Source: Candidatus Omnitrophota bacterium (GTDB lineage: Bacteria > Omnitrophota > Gorgyraeia > JAGLLT01). From it: 40,238 bases of DNA. The first letter of the stretch is position 1, and the number at the start of each line of letters is the position of its first letter. The notes beneath the pieces are model-generated. The model searched no databases, was not told where the DNA came from, and saw only the letters and a list, made by a program, of their open reading frames with translations. The position numbers and the translations under genes are program-made. The DNA lies in the NCBI GenBank assembly GCA_023140385.1, contig JAGLLT010000044.1:1-40238 (forward strand), in the 5' to 3' direction. Of the stretch, positions 19,933 to 27,575 are shown piece by piece.

Positions 19933-20811
19933 TTACACAACCTTTAAGGCCATATCCAGCGAAGGGTTTGAGTGGGTCAAAGCGCCGATGGATATCAGGT
20001 CTACCTTGCAGGCGGCGATTTTTCTGACGTTAGATAAGCTGACATTTCCGGAAACTTCAATAAGTATTTTTTTATGAGATTTATTTTGCTTGTAAAAGTT
20101 ATCCTTGATGGCAATTGCCTTTTTTATCTGTGCAATATTCATATTATCAAGCATAATGACATCCGGTTTGGCTTTAATGGTTTCCAGCAGTTGAGAAAAA
20201 TGCTTTATTTCAACTTCAATTTCTTTCTTTGTTCTTTTTCCGGCTAATCTCACACAATCAGCAGGTGTCATACCTGAAATTTTAATATGATTATCCTTTA
20301 TTAAAACCTTATCGTACAAACCCATTCTGTGATTTAAGCCCCCGCCTACCCTTACCGCGTACTTCTCAAAATATCTTAAGTTAGGTGTGGTTTTTCTGGT
20401 ATCGATTATTTTCGTCTTATAACCTTTGACTTCTTTGACAAATTTATATGTAAGGCTCGCGATGCCCGATAAATGAGCAATGAGATTGAGGCCCAATCTC
20501 TCAATTTTTAGTATATCCCGGGCGTTGCCGCTTACTTCAGCTATAACCTTAGCATTGCTTCCCTTCCCCGCCTTAATAAAATCACCGTCTTCGCGAAAAG
20601 ATTTAAACCTGATTTGCTTATTGGTCATTCTAAAAAATAACTTATAAATATCAAGGCCGGCTATAACTCCATCTTCTCTTAATATTAAATTGGCCTTAAC
20701 CTTTTGGCCTTTAGCTATTAACAAATTGGAAGTTATGTCGCCTGTCTTAACATCCTCTTTCAGCGCCGCCCTTAATAACTCCTTTATTTTATCCTTCTTT
20801 AATCTAATCAT
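19933..20811 (-). CDS. nadC: Nicotinate-nucleotide pyrophosphorylase (carboxylating)
   Basis: LIAHLSGIASLTYKFV, IIDTRKTTPNLRYFEKYAVRVGGGLNHRMGLYDKVLIKDNH. Confidence 0.96.
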   Translation of the reverse strand: MIRLKKDKIKELLRAALKEDVKTGDITSNLLIAKGQKVKANLILREDGVIAGLDIYKLFFRMTNKQIRFKSFREDGDFIKAGKGSNAKVIAEVSGNARDILKIERLGLNLIAHLSGIASLTYKFVKEVKGYKTKIIDTRKTTPNLRYFEKYAVRVGGGLNHRMGLYDKVLIKDNHIKISGMTPADCVRLAGKRTKKEIEVEIKHFSQLLETIKAKPDVIMLDNMNIAQIKKAIAIKDNFYKQNKSHKKILIEVSGNVSLSNVRKIAACKVDLISIGALTHSNPSLDMALKVV

Positions 20812-21553
20812 CTTTCATCCCCACTAGCTTTTTTAATGAATCCACTTCCTTCTTTGACAGCTTCCTCGCCTCGCCTTTTTTTAAACTGCCCAACGTAAGG
20901 CCGCCCAGCCGCAGCCTCTTTAAAGCCAGTACCCTGTAGCCAAGAGCGGAAAACATTCTTCTTATCTGGCGCTTGATGCCCTGATGAATAGTTATCTCCA
21001 CCCTTGCCTCATCCGCCTTTTTATAAACCTTAACGAGCCGGGCCTCACCGGAAACCCGAGGGCCATCTTCAAGGCTGACTCCCCTCTTAAGCTTCCCTAT
21101 ATCCCTGCCGGATATCACCGGCTTGATAAGCGCTTCATAAACCTTGTCAATCTCAAATTTGGGATGAGTAAGCCTGTAAGTTAAGTCGCCGTTATTGGTT
21201 AAAATAAGCAGCCCTTCCGTATCCTTATCCAACCTGCCGACAGGATAGATCCTCTCCTTATCCTTCACTAAATCCATAACGGTTTTTCTGCCGTGAGTAT
21301 CCGTAACCGTCGAGAGGCAGTCTACGGGTTTATTTAAAAGATAATAGACGTACTCTTTATTAATACCGCCGTCATCCTTAATCCGCCTTTTGCCAATCCT
21401 TATAACGTCTTTTTCCGGCTCCACCTTATAGAGCGGATCAGAGACCACCACATTATTAACTGTCACCTCTCCACCTTTAATTAAGGACGCGCACTTACGG
21501 CGGGAGGCAACATCATTTTTGAGGAGAAATTTATAGAGGTCCGCTTTAGCCAC
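20804..21553 (-). CDS. Pseudouridine synthase of RsuA/RluB family
   Basis: S4 domain then YPVGRLDKDTEGLLILTNNGDLTYRLTHPKFE, IHQGIKRQIRRMFSALGYRVLALKRLR. Confidence 0.92.
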   Translation of the reverse strand: MAKADLYKFLLKNDVASRRKCASLIKGGEVTVNNVVVSDPLYKVEPEKDVIRIGKRRIKDDGGINKEYVYYLLNKPVDCLSTVTDTHGRKTVMDLVKDKERIYPVGRLDKDTEGLLILTNNGDLTYRLTHPKFEIDKVYEALIKPVISGRDIGKLKRGVSLEDGPRVSGEARLVKVYKKADEARVEITIHQGIKRQIRRMFSALGYRVLALKRLRLGGLTLGSLKKGEARKLSKKEVDSLKKLVGMKDD

Positions 21554-21555
21554 TT

Positions 21556-24330
21556 TTAAGCCAATTCCTCTAAGTCTTTTTTCAAACTTTGCCGGCGAAT
21601 TTCAAATTCAACCTTCTTTTTTTTCATTTGTTCAATAGCTTTTTCGGGAGCCTTGTTCAAAAACCCTTTATTTTTAAGGTGGTTATCGGTCTTTAAAATT
21701 TCCTCATTTATTTTTTCTATCTCTTTTTTAAGCCTGGCACGCTCTATGCCAAAATCTTTCAACCCGCCTTCTATATATATAGACGCGCTCATAGCGGCTA
21801 CTTTTGACCCGACAGCTTCTTTTATTACTTCTTTTGACGGTACAATAAGTTCAACTTTAAGATGTGTTAGTTTTTCAACGTATTTTTTATACGTATTTAA
21901 TAAGTCTATTAAACCGGGATGGTTTGTTGAAATCCGAACCGTATGTTTTACGCGAAACTTTAAGCCTTCATTTCTTATTTTTAATACAATTTCTTTAATA
22001 CTGTCAAACTGCTCTCCGGCCGCCTCGCTAATCAGCTTCTTATCGGCCCCGGGCCAGGAACTTGTGGTAATGAGCTCCTCTTCTTTAGCCGGTAATTTCT
22101 GCCAAATCTCTTCCGTAATAAAAGGAACGTAGGGATGCAAAAGCTTCAGTATGGTTTTCAGGCAAACAAGAAGCACGCTCTGAGTAACCTCATCCTTAAT
22201 GTCTATCTTGGCTATCTCTATGTACCAGTCGCAAAACTTATGCCGGAAGAAGTCATAAAGCTTGCTGGCTGCTTCATAAAAACGGTACGCTCCAAAGGCT
22301 TCGTCAATATCCAGGATAAGCTGATTTAATTCACTTATAATCCACTTCTCAGCCAAATAAGAATCACCATCAGCTAATAATTTCTCTATATCTTTAAAAG
22401 AGATGTCTTGAGGTTTATTCTCTTCCAGATTCATAATAATAAAGCGAGACGCGTTCCAGATTTTATTCATCAGGTTCCTGCCAAACTCAAATTTATTTTC
22501 AGACAGATATAAATCCTCACCCGGTATAGAAATCAGGCTAAACCTGAGAGCATCCGCCCCATACTTTTCAATAACTTCCAGCGGGTCAATGGCATTACCC
22601 AGAGACTTACTCATCTTTCTTCCTTTATCGTCGCGGACGGTTCCATGAATATAAACGTCACTAAAAGGAATCTTCCCCATAAATTTAAGCCCCGACATTA
22701 TCATACGGGCAACCCAGAAAAATATAATCTCAGAAGCGGTAATCAAGCAAGAAGTAGGATAAAAATACTCTAAATCAGCATTCAGCACTTTTTTTTCTGC
22801 TGATGGCTGATGGCTGATGGCTGATGGCTCATTAAACGGCCAGCCAAAAACGGCAAACGGCCAGAGCCACGAACTAAACCATGTGTCAAGCACATCAGGA
22901 TCCTGAAATATCTCCTGAGACCCGCAATCAGGACACTTTCGCGGCTTATCCAAACCTACATGAATAATTCCGGTTTCTTTGTCTGATATCTCTAAAGGAA
23001 GTTTCAGTCTTTGAGCATGCCTGTTTTTTAAGTACTTATCATAACAATTTTTACAATACCAAACAGGTATTCTGTGACCCCACCATATCTGGCGCGATAT
23101 GCACCAGTCTCTTATATTTTCCATCCAGTTGACATAAATCTTATGCCAGCGCCTGGGATAAAAATTGATATTGCCCTTTTCTACCTCCTCAAGCGCCTTC
23201 CCGGACAGGGGCTTCATTCTCACAAACCACTGCTCGGAAAAGTAAGGCTCAATTACCGTATGACACCTGTAACAGTGCCCCACTGAATGCGTATGCGGCT
23301 CTATCTTTTCAAGCAGTTTTCTTTCTTTTAACTCCTCAATCAGAGCCTCTCTGGCTTCAAAGCGGTCCATGCCATCATAATTTTCCGTCGCGTTAGCGTT
23401 CATAGTGCCGTCGGGATTAATGCAAAGAATGCCATCCAGCTTATGGCGGTTACCCATCTCGTAATCATTGGGATCGTGAAAAGGTGTAACCTTAACTACC
23501 CCCGTCCCAAACTCAGGATCCACAAAATCATCGGCAATTATCTCAAGTTCTCTTTCAGCAATAGGCAGAATAACTTTTTTTCCTATTAAAGCCTTATACC
23601 TCTTATCATTCGGATTAACAGCTAACGCCGTATCTCCAAACATAGTTTCAGGCCGCGTAGTAGCAACTACAACATAGTCTGGTTTCTGGTTTCCGGTTTC
23701 TGGTTTCTTTCTCAATGGGTACCTAATGTAATAAAGATTTCCCTGTACTTCTTTATGCGGCGCTTCTTCATCGCTTAAGGCGCTTTGGCATCTGGGGCAC
23801 CAGTTAATAATATAGCTCCCTTTATAAATAAGGCCTTCATTATAAAGCCTCACAAAAACCTCATTAACCGCCTCAGAGTAGCCTTCATCAAGCGTAAAAC
23901 GCTCTCTCTCCCAATCACAGCTTGAGCCCATCTTTTTTAACTGCTCAATAATCTTTCCGCCGTTCTTACCGGTCCACTCCCACATCCTTTCAACAAACTT
24001 CTCGCGCCCCAGCTCATACCTCGTCTTCTTCTCCTTAGCGAGGTCTCTCTCCACCACGTTCTGCGTAGCAATACCCGCGTGGTCAGTACCGGGCACCCAT
24101 AAAGAGTTATATCCCTTCATTCTCTTATAACGGATTAGTATATCCTGGAGGGTATTGTTCAGGGCATGCCCCATATGAAGAATGCCGGTAACGTTGGGAG
24201 GAGGGATAACTATACAGTAAGGATCTTTATTGGGTGAACTTTCAGTATGAAAACAACCTTTTTCATTCCATATCTTAAACCACTTATCCTCAACATCCTT
24301 TGGAGTATATCTTGTCGAAAGATTTTCCAT
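21556..24330 (-). CDS. valS: Valyl-tRNA synthetase, with two repeat-derived insertions
   Basis: PPPNVTGILHMGHALNNTLQDILIRYKRM, WWGHRIPVWYC, GRKMSKSLGNAIDP; insertions KPETGNQKP and PSAISHQPSA. Confidence 0.97.
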   Translation of the reverse strand: MENLSTRYTPKDVEDKWFKIWNEKGCFHTESSPNKDPYCIVIPPPNVTGILHMGHALNNTLQDILIRYKRMKGYNSLWVPGTDHAGIATQNVVERDLAKEKKTRYELGREKFVERMWEWTGKNGGKIIEQLKKMGSSCDWERERFTLDEGYSEAVNEVFVRLYNEGLIYKGSYIINWCPRCQSALSDEEAPHKEVQGNLYYIRYPLRKKPETGNQKPDYVVVATTRPETMFGDTALAVNPNDKRYKALIGKKVILPIAERELEIIADDFVDPEFGTGVVKVTPFHDPNDYEMGNRHKLDGILCINPDGTMNANATENYDGMDRFEAREALIEELKERKLLEKIEPHTHSVGHCYRCHTVIEPYFSEQWFVRMKPLSGKALEEVEKGNINFYPRRWHKIYVNWMENIRDWCISRQIWWGHRIPVWYCKNCYDKYLKNRHAQRLKLPLEISDKETGIIHVGLDKPRKCPDCGSQEIFQDPDVLDTWFSSWLWPFAVFGWPFNEPSAISHQPSAEKKVLNADLEYFYPTSCLITASEIIFFWVARMIMSGLKFMGKIPFSDVYIHGTVRDDKGRKMSKSLGNAIDPLEVIEKYGADALRFSLISIPGEDLYLSENKFEFGRNLMNKIWNASRFIIMNLEENKPQDISFKDIEKLLADGDSYLAEKWIISELNQLILDIDEAFGAYRFYEAASKLYDFFRHKFCDWYIEIAKIDIKDEVTQSVLLVCLKTILKLLHPYVPFITEEIWQKLPAKEEELITTSSWPGADKKLISEAAGEQFDSIKEIVLKIRNEGLKFRVKHTVRISTNHPGLIDLLNTYKKYVEKLTHLKVELIVPSKEVIKEAVGSKVAAMSASIYIEGGLKDFGIERARLKKEIEKINEEILKTDNHLKNKGFLNKAPEKAIEQMKKKKVEFEIRRQSLKKDLEELA
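22801..22828. repeat. Heptanucleotide tandem repeat (TGATGGC)x4 inside valS
   Basis: TGATGGC TGATGGC TGATGGC TGATGGC read directly; encodes PSAISHQPSA on the minus strand. Confidence 0.95.
23678..23705. repeat. Heptanucleotide tandem repeat (TCTGGTT)x4, one mismatch, inside valS
   Basis: TCTGGTT TCTGGTT TCCGGTT TCTGGTT read directly; encodes KPETGNQKPD on the minus strand. Confidence 0.95.
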
Positions 24331-24359
24331 CGCGTCTTATTTTTCCTAAATAGTTTTTC

Positions 24360-24509
24360 TTAAGTAGATTGTGTCAAGTGCGCATGGTGCCGCGCCATAG
24401 CAATCTGTTCTCCAATGCAAAGATTTTGATATTCCTCATCAAACCTCTCGCGGAATTCTTTATCTTCCATTAGCTTGTCCATATAAGTTTTAGCTTTTCT
24501 CTTTTTCAT
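24360..24509 (-). pseudogene. Truncated HigA/XRE-type antitoxin N-terminus (49 aa)
   Basis: MKKRKAKTYMDKLMEDKEFRERFDEEYQNLCIGEQIAMARHHAHLTQST*; stops where the HTH would begin. Confidence 0.55.
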
Positions 24510-24515
24510 AGACAG

Positions 24516-24638
24516 TCACTTATAATCAAGATCGCTTTCTTCAAGCCTCTTGCCCTCCTCCTCGTAGTGTCTTTTAAATTCTTTGTCTTTAAGTTCCCCC
24601 TTTAAGACATCTTTAAAATCTAAAAGCTTCCTAATCAC
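24516..24638 (-). pseudogene. Second truncated antitoxin-like N-terminus (40 aa, GTG start with GGAGG SD)
   Basis: VIRKLLDFKDVLKGELKDKEFKRHYEEEGKRLEESDLDYK*; resembles the N-terminal region of antitoxins paired with Gp49-like toxins. Confidence 0.45.
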
Positions 24639-24671
24639 TACAAACACCTCCCACAGTTCAAATTTACCCTG

Positions 24672-24795
24672 CTAATACCGCAGAATAAAGTCTTCCATAT
24701 TTTTCTTCGCCTGTTCAATCTCCCTCTCGGGCAATTCTTTCCGTCTTCGGTGTTTGTGAAATTTTGCAAAGTAAAATTTGGGTGAGTGCCATTAA
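24672..24795 (-). pseudogene. C-terminal remnant of a Gp49/HigB-like toxin
   Basis: ...FAKFHKHRRRKELPEREIEQAKKNMEDFILRY*; no start codon; resembles the KKTQKTPxREIExAxxR C-terminus of PF05973-type toxins. Upstream boundary approximate. Confidence 0.45.
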
Positions 24796-24840
24796 GCACG
24801 AACTTTTTATGCTATATTATGTGAAGTGATGCAAAAAAAA

Positions 24841-25263
24841 TCAGTCAACTATTTTTAATATCCTATAATTTGAAAATTTCAGCTTGGTGTTCTTGTACTC
24901 TAAGTCCCTCCTCATTTCTAATACCAACTCACCAAGCATATTTTTGGCAGTATTTTGATCATCAGGGTGTCCTTGTTCATTAGAATGGATAAACTCATCT
25001 AAAAGTTTATTAGCTTTAAGAACAACGCTATCAGAAGCGTAGAGCCAAGATTCTGATAATTCATTTAGAAAAAGCTGTTTATCCTTTTTATTGGCAGTAC
25101 CTTCCATGAAACCTTTCAAATAACGCAAAAGGTTTTGGTATTTTTCTCTCTTCCTTTCAAAAATTCTAGTTTCCCGCTCAGCCCTTTTCTCTAACCAGCT
25201 CTTGATAAAATAGCCACTAACACCACCAAAAATTAAGTAAATCAGGTTGCCAATGTTTTCCAT
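24841..25263 (-). CDS. Small single-TM coiled-coil protein (cassette ORF)
   Basis: MENIGNLIYLIFGGVSGYFIKSWLEKRAERETRIFERKREKYQ...ELVLEMRRDLEYKN; N-terminal TM, charged helical body. Confidence 0.7.
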   Translation of the reverse strand: MENIGNLIYLIFGGVSGYFIKSWLEKRAERETRIFERKREKYQNLLRYLKGFMEGTANKKDKQLFLNELSESWLYASDSVVLKANKLLDEFIHSNEQGHPDDQNTAKNMLGELVLEMRRDLEYKNTKLKFSNYRILKIVD

Positions 25264-25305
25264 ATTTTACCCCATTTTGAGCAGATAATTTTTTTGCAAC
25301 ATTTC

Positions 25306-25385
25306 ATATAACGAAATGCAAAATTGCGAAGCGAAGCAATTTAGATACGCGACAATAAGAGCAAATCGCATATTCGCTGTTATAC
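25306..25385 (-). mobile_element. attC-like recombination site 1
   Basis: Minus: GTATAAC AGCGAATATGCGA ... AATTTTGCATTTC GTTATAT; R''/R' 7-mers complementary 6/7; GAAtATGCgA vs GAAATGCaA implies one extrahelical base; central AAATTGC-TTCGCTTC-GCAATTT hairpin; 80 bp. Confidence 0.62.
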
Positions 25386-25426
25386 AACCATAGCCCACCA
25401 TCTTTGAAACATACATCGCACTTCTT

Positions 25427-26095
25427 TTATTCTATATTACTTTTTCCAAGGTTGCATTTTTGGCACAGTGTTTGAAGATTTTCAAGTATAGTTTCTCCAC
25501 CCTTACTCCAAGGTTTTATATGGTCAACATGCAGTTCCACATTTTTATCTTTTGCAGGACTCACACCACATTGTTTACATGAAAAATTATCTCTTTTGAG
25601 GACCTTAAATCGTAAACGCAAAGATGGATCTCTATTTATTTTCTTTATACTATCCGAAATTTGAGGTGTTTCTATGTTTTGAATATCAGTTCCATTTGCA
25701 TATTTAACAAAAGATAGTAGTGTATATGACCAAGATTTGAACCGCCGGTTATATGGACTTTGAGAAATTTTTGAGGGCTTAAAATTCAAATCTTTTCGAA
25801 TAGGTTGTTTACCTTTATATTGCCAAATGTTTAATATGTTTTCAAATAATTCTTCGTCTGAATAATTAAAAATATTTCCTGGTTTCAAACCAACTTTTGA
25901 TAGTGCTTCTCTCCATGTCCCAAAACGTCTAGAGAAACTTGTAACATCATATTTTCCATATTCTAAATAAAGTTTTTGAGATAGAATATCTGTACCAAGT
26001 TTTTCTGCAACCTTTTTTAAATCATATAGCAACTTATCTGATTCAATTGGTGTATTTTTCGGTGGTGTGTATTCAAAATTATTCATATTTACCAC
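25427..26095 (-). CDS. HNH endonuclease with N-terminal HNH-associated repeats (cassette ORF)
   Basis: FKVLKRDNFSCKQCGVSPAKDKNVELHVDHIKPWSKGGETILENLQTLCQKCNLGKSN; repeats TSFSRRFGTWREALSKVGL and PYNRRFKSWSYTLLSFVKY. Confidence 0.9.
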   Translation of the reverse strand: MVNMNNFEYTPPKNTPIESDKLLYDLKKVAEKLGTDILSQKLYLEYGKYDVTSFSRRFGTWREALSKVGLKPGNIFNYSDEELFENILNIWQYKGKQPIRKDLNFKPSKISQSPYNRRFKSWSYTLLSFVKYANGTDIQNIETPQISDSIKKINRDPSLRLRFKVLKRDNFSCKQCGVSPAKDKNVELHVDHIKPWSKGGETILENLQTLCQKCNLGKSNIE

Positions 26096-26115
26096 TATTA
26101 TTTAGACAGTATGTT

Positions 26116-26207
26116 ATATAACATTCCCAGCATATGCAATGTGCGACCGAAGGGAGCATATCTCGAAGGGCAAGGGCAAAGCCCGTAGCGCATATGCTGT
26201 GTTATAC
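26116..26207 (-). mobile_element. attC-like recombination site 2
   Basis: Minus: GTATAAC ACAGCATATGC GC ... TT GCATATGCTG GGAAT GTTATAT; 10-bp L''/L' pairing inside complementary R''/R' boxes; 92 bp. Confidence 0.62.
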
Positions 26208-26235
26208 GCTGGTGCTGACTCTTCGTTATGCTCTC

Positions 26236-26679
26236 CTATTGTTTCCGGCCAACCAGATGCACTTTAGGAAAGAATCTATTTATATTTTTCCCCTTCCCAA
26301 AGAGATCTTGTCTCATTTCTTTTACAAGTTCAGTAAGTAAATCATCGTGTTTCCTTGTCCATTCTTCAGAATCTCGTGGAATAACAACATTCTCCATCTT
26401 TACAAAGTTATGAAACTCCATTAGTTTACTAACTACATTAGCATTTGCCATAAGAAGTAACGAGTTAAATCCTTCTGAAAGACTTTTTTGAGCATCATCA
26501 TCTTTATTATCAATAGCTACATCACTTAGTGCTTTGATAAATAATCTGTAAAATTCTTCTTTTAGCCTACACTCTTCCCGCTTTAATTGGTGCTTTTTAG
26601 TAAAATAATATGATAATGAAGCCGTGATTGCTGAAGCCAGTAATCCAATACTTGCTACGATAATTTCCGATAAATCCAT
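26236..26679 (-). CDS. Small single-TM coiled-coil protein (cassette ORF), resembling the product of 24841-25263
   Basis: MDLSEIIVASIGLLASAITASLSYYFTKKHQLKREECRLKEEFYRLF...ELVKEMRQDLFGKG; N-terminal TM and ELVxEMRxDL motif. Confidence 0.7.
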   Translation of the reverse strand: MDLSEIIVASIGLLASAITASLSYYFTKKHQLKREECRLKEEFYRLFIKALSDVAIDNKDDDAQKSLSEGFNSLLLMANANVVSKLMEFHNFVKMENVVIPRDSEEWTRKHDDLLTELVKEMRQDLFGKGKNINRFFPKVHLVGRKQ

Positions 26680-26707
26680 TTTTCACCCTATTTTTGCTGG
26701 CACTTGC

Positions 26708-26803
26708 GTATAACTTAAAATAACCGAACTGCTTCGTTCATGCTTCCAAATCGGCACTTTTTGCGAAGCAATTCCTCTATTCCTAACTATATCTAAGTTT
26801 AGT
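26708..26803 (-). mobile_element. Possible degenerate attC-like site 3
   Basis: Minus: ACTAAAC TTAGATATAG ... CGGTTATTTTAA GTTATAC; partial complementarity. A further GTTATAC box lies at 26891-26897. Confidence 0.35.
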
Positions 26804-26946
26804 CTTACCTTTCCGCTAACATCTCAGCCGCTTCCTTTATATCTTCTTGAAATATCCACTTTCGCTAAAAACTTCGACTGATAGGTATTCGTATAACATC
26901 TTAATATTCTCGTCACATCTACATATCTTAGATTTGTTTTGCGAGC

Positions 26947-27291
26947 TTAGCTTAAATCTTCCTTTATTTTTAAAATCTTAGCTTTTAAATCAACCATATC
27001 TTCTTTGACAACTTTCAGGGTTCGTTTTAGATTTACTCCAAAGTATTCATGGATAAGGATGTCCCGCATACCCGCAATTTGCTTCCATGGTACCCCTGGA
27101 TATTGATCTCGGAACTCATGGGGAATGTTTTTGACAGCCTCGCCAATAATTTCTAAGCGTCTTAAAATAGCATCCTGAATTAGAGTATTGTTATAAAAAT
27201 CGTCCTCGTTATTAAATCCCTTCATATACTCTTCTATCTTTACAATGGCCTCTAATATATCTTCAATATACACTCGTACATCTCTTTTCAT
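26947..27291 (-). CDS. HepT-like HEPN-domain toxin (DUF86)
   Basis: [12 protein letters not shown] (RX4H...Y HEPN motif); pairs with upstream MNT gene. Confidence 0.9.
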   Translation of the reverse strand: MKRDVRVYIEDILEAIVKIEEYMKGFNNEDDFYNNTLIQDAILRRLEIIGEAVKNIPHEFRDQYPGVPWKQIAGMRDILIHEYFGVNLKRTLKVVKEDMVDLKAKILKIKEDLS

Positions 27292-27575
27292 AAAAGCACC
27301 ACCTGTTCTTTGAGAATCCTTTCCTTAAGAAGGGGTTTGAGGGTGTCGTATTCTACTAAATCTACTTTCCGTCCCAGGGCCTCTTCGATTTTTTGTTTAA
27401 GCCCTACAAAACCAAGCAGGCTGATATCTGCCCTGATATCTATTAAGATATCAACATCACTCTCCTCTTTCATCTCACCCCGAACACAAGAGCCAAAAAG
27501 GGCTACTTTTTTAACTTCATAATCTTGCAGAATAGGAAGAATCTTTTGTTTTATTCCTTCAATATTTTCCGTCAT
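27288..27575 (-). CDS. MntA-like minimal nucleotidyltransferase antitoxin
   Basis: [27 protein letters not shown] (GSxxRGexxxxSDxDl). Confidence 0.92.
   Translation of the reverse strand: MTENIEGIKQKILPILQDYEVKKVALFGSCVRGEMKEESDVDILIDIRADISLLGFVGLKQKIEEALGRKVDLVEYDTLKPLLKERILKEQVVLL

Noticed and set aside
24742-24790. AAATTTTGCAAAGTAAAATTT inverted repeat as an attC site for the last cassette
   Set aside because: Lacks AAC...GTT boundary boxes and is part of the toxin-like remnant region; the last cassette ORF has no convincing attC.
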